NCBI GenBank assembly: GCA_016791115.1
Contig: JAEUNL010000046.1
Location: 122,506-186,505, forward strand
Origin: Rhodocyclaceae bacterium
GTDB taxonomy: Bacteria; Pseudomonadota; Gammaproteobacteria; Burkholderiales; Rhodocyclaceae
Reading direction: 5' to 3'
DNA length: 64,000 nt
Part shown: positions 17,670-25,717 of the stretch, in pieces
Layout: each line of letters starts with the position of its first letter
How positions within the stretch are numbered: the first letter of the stretch is position 1
Notes under the pieces: model-generated
What the model saw: the letters and a program-made list of their open reading frames with translations, nothing else
Told to the model about the DNA's origin: nothing
Database searches by the model: none
Program-made: the position numbers and the translations under genes

Positions 17670-18499
17670 CGCGGCGCCTCGTCTGAAAGCCGGTTTGGCA
17701 GGGACGGCTGACGACTGCCCGGATCGAAATGCCCCGGCAACTGGACGCCCTCGGGCATCCGGTCCGGCAGATCGACGATGCCTTTGTCCTCGACCAGAGA
17801 TTTACCCGCTCGCGCCTTCTCCTCCCATCCAATCCGGTAGTGGGCACCAAGCTCACCCTTGGCAAGATGGATCGGATAGACCTTGATCGCCGCAACCTCG
17901 AGCACACACCCCTTCTCGCATTTCCCGCAACCGGTGCACTTGTCCGAATGAACCACAGGTTCGAACACCGTGTGCTTACCGGTTCGTTCGTTGTGGCGAA
18001 GCTCGAGCGTGATCGCCTTGTCGATCAGCGGGCACACCCGGTAGCAAACATCGCAGCGTAATCCGAGGAAGTTCAGGCAGGTTTCCTTGTCGACCAGGAC
18101 GGCAAGCCCCATGCGGGCCTTCGCAATATCGGACAGCTTGTGGTCCAGCGCACCGGTTGGGCATGCCTTGACACAAGGGATGTCCTCGCACATCTCGCAC
18201 GGCCCGGTGCGGGCCACGAAGTACGGCGTGCCGGTGGCAACCTCCTGTTCGGGCCTCGCAAGCGAAAGAATGTCGTAGGGACAGTCGCGCACGCACATGC
18301 CGCAACGAATGCAGGCCCCGAGAAAATCAGACTCCTTTCCCGCCCCGGGCGGACGGATGGCAGCTGGCGGCCGGGCGCGCGCCTGCTTCGAGTACAAGCC
18401 CACACCCAAACCGAGCAGCCCGACTCCGCAAGCGACACGCGCCGAATCGAAGAGGAAACGCCGTCGCGCACTGCTTCTGGATTTGTCTTCGGTTTCCAT
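17666..18499 (-). CDS. napG: Ferredoxin-type protein NapG
   Basis: The leader has a twin-arginine-type SARRRFLF motif and a hydrophobic stretch. Four 4Fe-4S clusters are suggested by [35 protein letters not shown] and [12 protein letters not shown] use the ATG at 18499 ([10 protein letters not shown]); the upstream extension lacks leader features. NapG works with NapH as a quinol dehydrogenase, replacing NapC, which is missing here. Confidence 0.94.
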   Translation of the reverse strand: METEDKSRSSARRRFLFDSARVACGVGLLGLGVGLYSKQARARPPAAIRPPGAGKESDFLGACIRCGMCVRDCPYDILSLARPEQEVATGTPYFVARTGPCEMCEDIPCVKACPTGALDHKLSDIAKARMGLAVLVDKETCLNFLGLRCDVCYRVCPLIDKAITLELRHNERTGKHTVFEPVVHSDKCTGCGKCEKGCVLEVAAIKVYPIHLAKGELGAHYRIGWEEKARAGKSLVEDKGIVDLPDRMPEGVQLPGHFDPGSRQPSLPNRLSDEAPR

Positions 18500-18586
18500 G
18501 GTCGCCGCCTTGGCCCACTTTCGAGCGGCCGGCACGAGGCCTGAACGACCCCACGCCGGCTAACTGGGCTTCTGCGTGAATCAGCC

Positions 18587-21106
18587 TCAGACCTTCACCA
18601 CCTTGCAGGCGCATTTCTTGAAGTCCGTCTCTTTCGAGATCGGGCACGTCGCATCGAGCGTCAGCTTGTTGACCAGTCGATGCTCGTCGAAGAAGGGCAC
18701 GAAAACCAACCCCAGCGGCGGTTTGTTGCGTCCGCGCGTCTCGACCTTGGTGACGATTTCCCCGCGTCGCGTCGCGACCTTCACATTGTCGCCACGCTGC
18801 AGGCCACGCTTCTTCGCGTCGTCGGGATGCATGTAGATCCAGGCGTCCGGCATGGCGCGATAGAGCTCGGGCACGCGGCGAGTCATCGTACCCGTGTGCC
18901 AGTGCTCCAGCACCCGCCCGGTGCATAGCCATAGATCGAACTCGGCGTCGGGCTCTTCGGCGGCCTTCTGGTACGGCAAGGCGTAGATGATGGCCTTGCC
19001 GTCGGGGAAGCCGTAGAACCTCACCCCTTCACCCTTCTTCACGTACGGGTCGTAACCCTCGCGGAAACGCCACAGCGTTTCCTTGTTCTCGACGACCGGC
19101 CAGCGCAGACCGCGCGCCTTGTGGTAGGTATCAAAGGGGGCGAGATCGTGGGCGTGTCCGCGTCCGAACCCTGCGTATTCTTCGAACAAACCCTTTTGCA
19201 GGTAGAAACCAAGCTCCTTCGACTCCTCATTCGGGAAGCCCTCATACATTTCCTTGGCCGGGAACTTGTTTACCTCGCCATTGGCATAGAGCACGTCATA
19301 CAGCGTCTTGCCCTTGTACTGAGGCGCCTTGTCCAGCAGCTCGGCCGGCCACACCTCCTCCATCTTGAAACGCTTCGAAAATTCGATGTACTGCCAGAGA
19401 TCGGAACGTGATTCACCCGGCGCCTTGACCTGCTGGCGCCAGAACTGCGTGCGGCGCTCGGCGTTGCCGAACGCACCTTCCTTCTCCATCCACATTGCGC
19501 AGGGCAGGATCAGGTCGGCCGCCATCGCGGTAACGGTCGGATAAACATCCGAAACGACCACGAAGTTGGCCGGATTGCGGAAGCCTGGATAGGTTTCCTG
19601 CGCCATGTTCGGGCCGGCCTGCATGTTGTTGGTGGTAGTCGTCCAGTAGAAGTTGAGCTTGCCATCCTTCAGCGCCCGGCTCTGTGCCACCGCGTGAAGG
19701 CCGATCCAGTCGGGAATCGTTCCTGCCGGCAGCTTCCACAGTTTCTCGGTTTCCTCGCGGTGCTTAGGGTTGGTCACCACCATGTCTGCCGGAAGGCGGT
19801 GCGAGAACGTACCCACCTCCCGCGCGGTGCCGCAGGCGGAAGGTTGGCCGGTCAGCGAGAACGGTCCGTTTCCGGGCTCCGAAATCTTGCCGACCAGCAA
19901 GTGCACGTTGTAAATCATGTTATTGACCCAGGTGCCACGCGTATGCTGGTTGAATCCCATGGTCCAGTACGAGACAACCTTGGTCTTCGGATCGGCATAG
20001 GTCTTGGCCAGCGCCTCGAGCTTGTCGGCCGGCACACCGGACAGCTTTGCGGTGTAGTCGAGCGTGTAGTCGGAGACGAACTGCTTGAACTCGTCGAACG
20101 TCATGTCACTCGAGTTGTTCGGATTGCCCTTCGGCTTGCCGTCGGCCCCGGGGTAGCCATTGTTCATCGCCACCTGCTCGAGCGGGTGGTTCGGACGCAG
20201 GCCGTACCCGATGTCGGTGACGCCCCTCTTGAACTTGACATGCTTGGCGACGAAATCCTGATTCACCGCGTTGTTCTGGATGATGTAGTTGCAGATGTAG
20301 TTGAGAATCGCCAGATCGGTCTGCGGCTTGAAGATGAGTTCGGCATCCGCCAGTTCGCACGAGCGATGAGTGAACGTCGAGAGCACATGTACCTTGACGT
20401 GCTTGGCGGTAAGCCGGCGATCGGTCAGGCGCGACCAGAGAATCGGATGCATCTCGGCCATGTTCGAGCCCCACAGCACAAAGGCGTCGGCATGCTCCAG
20501 ATCGTCGTAGCAGCCCATCGGCTCGTCGATGCCGAAAGTGCGCATGAAGCCGGCCACGGCCGAAGCCATGCAGTGGCGCGCATTCGGATCGATATTGTTG
20601 GAGCGGAAACCCGCCTTCATCAGTTTGGATGCCGCGTAGCCCTCCCAGATCGTCCACTGGCCCGAGCCGAACATGCCGATCGCCTTCGGCCCCCCAGCCT
20701 TGAGTGCGGACTTGCACTTCTCTTCCATGATGTCGAAGGCCTGTTTCCAGCTCACAGGCTTGAACTCGCCCTCCTTGTCGAACTTGCCATCCTTCATGCG
20801 CAACATGGGCTGTGTCAGGCGATCCTTGCCGTACATGATCTTGGACAGGAAATAGCCCTTGATGCAGTTCAGGCCCTTGTTGACCGGTGCATCAGGATCC
20901 CCTTGGGTCGCAACCACGCGCCCTTCCTTCACGCCGACGAGCACACCACAGCCCGTTCCGCAGTAGCGGCACACCCCTTTGTCCCAGCGAATACCGTCTC
21001 CAGCCGACTGGGCCAATGCCTGGCCTCCCGGCAATGAGATGCCTGCCGCCGTGGCAGCTGCTGCCACCGCGTTCGCCTTGATGAAATCACGCCGATTGAG
21101 TGTCAT
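18587..21106 (-). CDS. napA: Periplasmic nitrate reductase catalytic subunit NapA
   Basis: The 839-residue molybdopterin enzyme has a Tat signal ([18 protein letters not shown]), an N-terminal 4Fe-4S site ([14 protein letters not shown], later GLNCIKG) and the bis-MGD region with [15 protein letters not shown], where the Cys is the expected Mo ligand. It reduces nitrate to nitrite in the periplasm. Length matches the family. It overlaps napD by ATGA and is followed by napG 87 bases on. Confidence 0.97.
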   Translation of the reverse strand: MTLNRRDFIKANAVAAAATAAGISLPGGQALAQSAGDGIRWDKGVCRYCGTGCGVLVGVKEGRVVATQGDPDAPVNKGLNCIKGYFLSKIMYGKDRLTQPMLRMKDGKFDKEGEFKPVSWKQAFDIMEEKCKSALKAGGPKAIGMFGSGQWTIWEGYAASKLMKAGFRSNNIDPNARHCMASAVAGFMRTFGIDEPMGCYDDLEHADAFVLWGSNMAEMHPILWSRLTDRRLTAKHVKVHVLSTFTHRSCELADAELIFKPQTDLAILNYICNYIIQNNAVNQDFVAKHVKFKRGVTDIGYGLRPNHPLEQVAMNNGYPGADGKPKGNPNNSSDMTFDEFKQFVSDYTLDYTAKLSGVPADKLEALAKTYADPKTKVVSYWTMGFNQHTRGTWVNNMIYNVHLLVGKISEPGNGPFSLTGQPSACGTAREVGTFSHRLPADMVVTNPKHREETEKLWKLPAGTIPDWIGLHAVAQSRALKDGKLNFYWTTTTNNMQAGPNMAQETYPGFRNPANFVVVSDVYPTVTAMAADLILPCAMWMEKEGAFGNAERRTQFWRQQVKAPGESRSDLWQYIEFSKRFKMEEVWPAELLDKAPQYKGKTLYDVLYANGEVNKFPAKEMYEGFPNEESKELGFYLQKGLFEEYAGFGRGHAHDLAPFDTYHKARGLRWPVVENKETLWRFREGYDPYVKKGEGVRFYGFPDGKAIIYALPYQKAAEEPDAEFDLWLCTGRVLEHWHTGTMTRRVPELYRAMPDAWIYMHPDDAKKRGLQRGDNVKVATRRGEIVTKVETRGRNKPPLGLVFVPFFDEHRLVNKLTLDATCPISKETDFKKCACKVVKV

Positions 21107-21360
21107 TGCCTTGCCTCCCCAGTTTCGAGACCGTTGTCGCTGTATTCGTACACCAGTGAAATCGCCACCACCCCGTCCACGTCGTGCAAACGGGTGATCG
21201 AATCCGAAAGCTTGTAGCCGTCGCCGTCCTCAACCGTGACGACGAGGCGCCCATCGCCGGCATCGCCGTGGACCTCCACGCCAGGAATGGCGAGAAGCTG
21301 GCCGCGCACGCGGTCGATCCGCTCGGGGCGGGTGCGAAGGATCATGCTCGATAGTTCCAT
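21103..21360 (-). CDS. napD: NapA Tat-signal chaperone NapD
   Basis: An 85-residue cytoplasmic protein with the NapD pattern [19 protein letters not shown] at the N-terminus and [11 protein letters not shown] near the end. NapD binds the NapA twin-arginine leader and delays export until the cofactor is inserted. Position between napF and napA and the four-base overlap with napA fit. Confidence 0.92.
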   Translation of the reverse strand: MELSSMILRTRPERIDRVRGQLLAIPGVEVHGDAGDGRLVVTVEDGDGYKLSDSITRLHDVDGVVAISLVYEYSDNGLETGEARQ

Positions 21361-21376
21361 TGCTGCAATACCTCCC

Positions 21377-21883
21377 TCAGGCCGCGAGGGCCGCTTCAGA
21401 ACAAGTGACTCTTATCGCCCGCGCCGGGCATCCTGCAACGCAGGCTCCGCAGCCGGTGCATGCAGATACGTCGATTCGTGGCAACGCCTTGCCACCGGGT
21501 TCGGACAAGAAGGAAATCGCTGTGACTTCGCATGCATCGCCGCAAATCCGGCAGACGACACGTTGGCTAGCCAGGCAGGACTCCGCGACCGCGGCACGCG
21601 CTGCCCACGGATCGGCATCTGTCCGGGAATGCAGCGCGTCATCCTTGCACGCCTCGCCGCACGCACCACAGAACGTGCACTGCCCAAGCATGAAATCGAG
21701 GGTGGGATAACCGCCGGAGCCGCGCACCAGAATTCTTGTGGGGCATGCCGGCAGACAATCTCCGCAACGCGAGCATGCGCTTACAAACTCGCTTTCGGGC
21801 AAAGCCCAAGGCGGCCGCATCGAGCATCCGGCAACGGAGGAGGCGCCACGCAAAAGCCGGCGGCGCGACAGCGAGATCACCAC
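21377..21883 (-). CDS. napF: Ferredoxin-type protein NapF
   Basis: The 168-residue protein has three to four 4Fe-4S motifs (CSRCGDCLPACP, CTFCGACGEAC, CTGCGACVAGCP) and an N-terminal SRRRLLRG segment. NapF is a cytoplasmic accessory iron-sulfur protein thought to help NapA maturation. It is the first gene of the nap operon and lies just downstream of a promoter region with an FNR-like box. Confidence 0.93.
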   Translation of the reverse strand: MVISLSRRRLLRGASSVAGCSMRPPWALPESEFVSACSRCGDCLPACPTRILVRGSGGYPTLDFMLGQCTFCGACGEACKDDALHSRTDADPWAARAAVAESCLASQRVVCRICGDACEVTAISFLSEPGGKALPRIDVSACTGCGACVAGCPARAIRVTCSEAALAA

Positions 21884-21898
21884 AAAGCCCCCAAAGAA

Positions 21899-21950
21899 TT
21901 CAGGGCTTATATGACGCTTTGCGGCAATCCATTCCCTTGACTCCGATCAA
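21899..21950 (-). promoter_or_regulatory. Putative FNR/ANR-dependent promoter of napF
   Basis: On the window strand TTGAC-TCCG-ATCAA (21937-21950) differs from the FNR consensus TTGAT-N4-ATCAA at one base. On the minus strand CATATA or TATAAG at about 21906-21913 serves as a -10. This puts the box about 42-44 bases before the likely start site, as in class II FNR promoters. Oxygen-sensitive control of nap is common, so the match is meaningful, though not tested. Confidence 0.6.
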
Positions 21951-22015
21951 AAACGACCGAGTACCCGAGCAATCCAGGCGGATATCGATCCATTGATCAT
22001 CGGTCAAGGCGGCAC

Positions 22016-23881
22016 TCAGCGCTTGGCCAACCGCGTCTGCCAGCGATCGAGCGCCGCCTGGGCCTTCGCGCGGAAAGGATCGTCTTGCTGCGAACGATGG
22101 AGATATGAGCGCATGGCGCCGGCCGCGCCCGGGAAATCCCCAAGCCCTTCCAAGGCCAGAGCAAGCCCGTAGTAGGCGTTGATCTGGTTCCGGCGCAACT
22201 CCGTTGCGCTCTCGAAAAAGTCGCGCGCGGCATCGAAGCGTGACAGTCCCAACAGGGCAAAGCCCATGTTGACGTGCGCTTCCGGCATGTCGGGCGCCAG
22301 TTCGAGAACACGATGGAAGGAAGCAATTGCCGGGTCGTACTGCCTGGCGTGCAGCATCACGACGCCCTGCTCGAACCTGGATTTCACTTCCGCCTCCCGT
22401 TGTTGCTTTGCGTGCTGAGCGTGCCCAGCGGTTTGATCCTGTCCAATCACCTCGCCGCCCCCGAAACGCCCTGGCCACCATGTCAGTGCCGCGCCGAGCA
22501 CGGCAATGCCTGCTGCGGTCATCGCAAAGGCCTTCCAGCGAACATCGCGCCGTCCCACGGATTCCCCTCTCGGCCGCACCACGTTGCCGAGCAACCCTCG
22601 CATGAAGATCCACACGAACACGATCACCGAAGTCACGGCGGCAGCCCCACCGATTCCGATCAGCACTGCCGCCGCCGTCGACGCCACACTCGCGCCATCC
22701 CCCGAGAAAGGCGACTTGCGCGGTGCACCAAGCACCCCGCTCCACGCGAGACCGGCAATCAGTACCAACAAGCCCAGAACGTACGTCGCCAGTTGCCAGC
22801 GGACACGCCGTGCATCTACCGTAACAGCGCCGAGAAACGGCATCATCCGATAGGCCAGCGCCATGAACACCGCAGTAACCGCCCCTATCGTTCCGTGATA
22901 ATGCGCCGGCACCATTGTCGTCTCTGTCCGAATCGCGGCGCCTGCCACGCATCCCAGTGCAAACAGCATGATGGACCCCGCCAAGGCCATTCGCTCGAAG
23001 GACAACGCGCCGGATCTTGAACGCCAGAGACCGATTGCCATGAATACCGCTAGCGCACAGGCTGCCGGCCACGACGCCCAGCGCATCAGTTGCGAGTAGC
23101 CCATCCAAAGTTCGTGTTGCCGCCCCCAGGACGACCACATCAGGAAGGGCGTCGCCAGCACCGGCAGTGCGGCGAGAGAGAACAGTACGCGCCGGATTGT
23201 TCGCGACGGTGCCGCCACGCCCGACACGCCGGCCAATGCCGACCAACCGAACATGGCCAACACAACATAGACGAACTGCAGCAGATGTCCCGCCCCCCAA
23301 ACTGCGGATTCGAGGACAGCCGGCGATGCGTGCCCTGCCGGATCGAACGCTGCATGCGCCAGGGCAATCAGGGCCATGCAGAGTGGCAGCTTGGCCCACT
23401 GAAGTGCAACGGAATCCCCCTTATCAGACATGCGCAACCCGGCAACCGCAGTTACGACGATGCCTGCACTGAACCAAACCAGCCCACCGACGAACAACGG
23501 GTGGTCCACCATCGGCACATAGTTCGAGAGCACCGCCTGGCCAGACCCGACAAAACCGGCGATGAGCATGGCCCCGGCTCCGAGCAGCGAAATCACCCAG
23601 GCAACCCACACCGACGAAAGTCCGCGTGCCCGCACGTTCATCGACCACAGTGCGCCTGCAAACGAAAGAAACCAGACCAGGGTCGCAAGGTCGACATGCA
23701 GAACGAGTGCTCGGCCGAAAAGGTTCGCCGGCAGCCAACCGCCGAGCATCGGCGTACGCGCAAGAACGAGGACGGCGGCACACAAGACCGACAAACCAAG
23801 GGACGCCACCGCCAGCAGCAGCCACGCGCGAACCAGACTGCGCGGCGAGTCGAACAAAAGATCGTCGAAGACCCGCGTCAC
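22016..23881 (-). CDS. Heme-copper-oxidase-like membrane protein fused to C-terminal TPRs
   Basis: I start at a GTG that overlaps the ccsA stop (GTGA), giving 621 residues. Residues 1-470 are about 12 membrane helices. H62 (RALVLHVDLA) fits the low-spin heme ligand, H199 (AVWGAGHLLQF) fits the helix VI copper ligand in the WxGH pattern of cbb3 enzymes, and H327/H329 (VPAHYHGTIGA) match the heme-binding HxH of helix X. Helix VII, where the copper-binding HH is expected, has only H256 (WGRQHELWMGY). Residues about 500-620 are TPRs. It may be an oxidase/NO-reductase relative with a changed active site, or a quinol-linked electron-transfer module. It ends the large cytochrome operon. Confidence 0.75.
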   Translation of the reverse strand: MTRVFDDLLFDSPRSLVRAWLLLAVASLGLSVLCAAVLVLARTPMLGGWLPANLFGRALVLHVDLATLVWFLSFAGALWSMNVRARGLSSVWVAWVISLLGAGAMLIAGFVGSGQAVLSNYVPMVDHPLFVGGLVWFSAGIVVTAVAGLRMSDKGDSVALQWAKLPLCMALIALAHAAFDPAGHASPAVLESAVWGAGHLLQFVYVVLAMFGWSALAGVSGVAAPSRTIRRVLFSLAALPVLATPFLMWSSWGRQHELWMGYSQLMRWASWPAACALAVFMAIGLWRSRSGALSFERMALAGSIMLFALGCVAGAAIRTETTMVPAHYHGTIGAVTAVFMALAYRMMPFLGAVTVDARRVRWQLATYVLGLLVLIAGLAWSGVLGAPRKSPFSGDGASVASTAAAVLIGIGGAAAVTSVIVFVWIFMRGLLGNVVRPRGESVGRRDVRWKAFAMTAAGIAVLGAALTWWPGRFGGGEVIGQDQTAGHAQHAKQQREAEVKSRFEQGVVMLHARQYDPAIASFHRVLELAPDMPEAHVNMGFALLGLSRFDAARDFFESATELRRNQINAYYGLALALEGLGDFPGAAGAMRSYLHRSQQDDPFRAKAQAALDRWQTRLAKR

Positions 23882-24687
23882 ACCGCCCCCTTGTGTGGCG
23901 CCGTCGAGATGAACGGCACACCGAAGAACGTAAGAAACGCCAGCACGAAAACCGCGATGATCAGCAATGCGCCGTGGTGTGGCCGCTGCGTGTAGGCGAG
24001 ACGCGCGTGCAACGCGAAAGCGAGCGTAAGCCAGGTCACGAAAGCCCAGGTTTCGAGCGGGTCCCAAGCCCAATAGCGCCCCCACGCGTCTTGTGCCCAG
24101 ATCGCACCGGCGACGAGCATCAGCGTTTCGAAGATCAACCCCAACGCCATGAAACGGAACGCGAGATCACACAGCCGTTCGTCCGCCGGCAATCCCGAGA
24201 GCCGACGCAAACCGAGACCTTTGAAACGCAGCAGCACGACACCCGCCAACCCGACGGCGACCAGCACCGCGCCGAGAAAAACCTTGCCAAAGCCGATGTG
24301 GATGAACAACCAGATCGTATGGTAGGTCGGCGGGAGATGGCCTTCGCCCGGACTCGTCATCAGCAGCCAGCCCATCATGACGAACACGATTGGCATCACC
24401 ACGGCAGCAGATGCGCGAACGGCCGGAATACGCCAATAGGCCAGGGCGAATGCAAGCAACAGACTCCACACGTTGGACGAGAGTATCTCGAACATCGTGA
24501 CGAACGGTCCGTGACCAAGCCTGTCCCAACGTACAGCGATCGACCCTGTATGCAGAACGAGCCCCAGCGCAAGCAACGCCAATATCACGCGCTGCGGCTT
24601 TCTGCCGAGCACGACCGACACGATCGCAGTCGACCCCGATGCAACGTAGACGACGAGCGCCGACCAGAGAAGTTTCAGTTCAAGCAT
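23878..24687 (-). CDS. ccsA: CcsA/ResC-type cytochrome c synthase membrane subunit
   Basis: From the ATG at 24687 (MLELKLLWSALVVYVAS) the protein is 269 residues with about eight helices and the WWD-type heme motif WGRYWAWDPLETWAFVTWL; His residues occur in YHTIWLFIHIGFGK and FALHARL. CcsA with ResB/CcsB forms the System II heme-attachment complex. Its start overlaps the end of the ResB-like gene by eight bases and its end overlaps the oxidase-like gene. It lies in the multiheme cytochrome operon although a full System I set is encoded at 8-15 kb. Confidence 0.88.
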   Translation of the reverse strand: MLELKLLWSALVVYVASGSTAIVSVVLGRKPQRVILALLALGLVLHTGSIAVRWDRLGHGPFVTMFEILSSNVWSLLLAFALAYWRIPAVRASAAVVMPIVFVMMGWLLMTSPGEGHLPPTYHTIWLFIHIGFGKVFLGAVLVAVGLAGVVLLRFKGLGLRRLSGLPADERLCDLAFRFMALGLIFETLMLVAGAIWAQDAWGRYWAWDPLETWAFVTWLTLAFALHARLAYTQRPHHGALLIIAVFVLAFLTFFGVPFISTAPHKGAV

Positions 24688-25717
24688 GGCGCTCGTCCGG
24701 GTTCCACGGTTCTTGTGCAAACTTGCGCCAGAAATGGAACGAAAGGCTCGCCACGGCGACAACAGAGGCCGCAAGCAGCCACGACGTTGTCCAGTCCGAA
24801 AAAACCGTGTAGCCCATCCAGCTGCGCAATCCAATGTACTCGAGACGTCCTTCGGGCAGATCGAGCGTCTGCCCCGGCTGCAACTCGGTGCGGGTATCGC
24901 CGCTGCGCGTTACGAGAACATGGCGCGCCGGGAGCCGGAAATTCGACGGCTTGTCCGGGTCCAGAATCACCTCGTCGAACTGAAGCTGCACCCATAACGT
25001 GCGCGACGTACCCGGAAGCGTCCACTCGCGCGCCTGGCGATACTCATGCGCCGGATATGCCGGAAGATGGACGGCTCCAAGTTCCGCGCTCCCCTGAGTC
25101 GGGCGCCACAGAAACGACGGCGCGAAGCCCTTGTTGAAACTCGTGTAAAAACGATATCCGTGAACCACCAGTGCGTCGTTGTCGCCAATCACGGCTTGGC
25201 GGATACCGCCCTGCTCGTCGACGTATCGAACGCGATTGTTGGTCGCACCGCGACGCACGCCGGGGGCATAATCTATCTGAAAGCCTTCGTTAACGAAGCG
25301 AACGCGGTCCAGGCGCGACCAATGCAACGGACCCGATTCCTGTCCGACAAGTTCGCCGCTGAACTCCGCACCCTCCGCGAGTTCAAGGTGTCCCTTGAGA
25401 TAGCTCAACCTGCCCGCCGCGACCAGCAGGATGATCGCGATGAGCGCCAGATGGAAAATCAACAGTGCAGTCTTGCGCCGAAAAACGCCGTTTGTTGCGA
25501 CTGCGGCGGCGAGATTCAGCGCCACCAGCACCAGAGGAATCACCAGCGCCCACGTCGTGTGCGTTTCCGACAGATAGGCAATCAGGACACCCATGCCGAG
25601 CAACGCGAGAATCACCAGCGTGAGCCGCAGGGAAGCAAGTCTCCCCAGCCACGGGTATGCGGTGCAAGTCATTTCGCCTGGCTGCATGGCACCACGGAAC
25701 CACGACAAGGCGCTCAT
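24680..25717 (-). CDS. resB: ResB/CcsB-like cytochrome c biogenesis protein (short form)
   Basis: The 345-residue protein has N-terminal helices (LRLTLVILALLGMGVLIAYL, WALVIPLVLVALNLAAAVA, TALLIFHLALIAIILLVAAG), a periplasmic beta-rich domain and a C-terminal helix after LRSWMGYTVFSDWTTSW. This matches ResB of System II, but is shorter than the usual 450-650 residues, like the short ResB copies near multiheme cytochromes in metal reducers. The ATG overlaps the stop of the 11-heme cytochrome gene (ATGA), which points to a dedicated maturation role. Confidence 0.82.
   Translation of the reverse strand: MSALSWFRGAMQPGEMTCTAYPWLGRLASLRLTLVILALLGMGVLIAYLSETHTTWALVIPLVLVALNLAAAVATNGVFRRKTALLIFHLALIAIILLVAAGRLSYLKGHLELAEGAEFSGELVGQESGPLHWSRLDRVRFVNEGFQIDYAPGVRRGATNNRVRYVDEQGGIRQAVIGDNDALVVHGYRFYTSFNKGFAPSFLWRPTQGSAELGAVHLPAYPAHEYRQAREWTLPGTSRTLWVQLQFDEVILDPDKPSNFRLPARHVLVTRSGDTRTELQPGQTLDLPEGRLEYIGLRSWMGYTVFSDWTTSWLLAASVVAVASLSFHFWRKFAQEPWNPDERHA

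Noticed and set aside
19694..21037. Long open frame (447 codons) on the plus strand
   Set aside because: It is antisense to napA, which has full motif support. Such frames arise from GC-rich third positions.
21993..22007. Second FNR-like site TTGATCATCGGTCAA near napF
   Set aside because: The spacer is five bases instead of four, so it does not fit the FNR consensus.
23626..25137. Long open frame (503 codons) on the plus strand
   Set aside because: Antisense to ccsA, ResB and the oxidase-like gene; very Arg- and Pro-rich, typical of a shadow.
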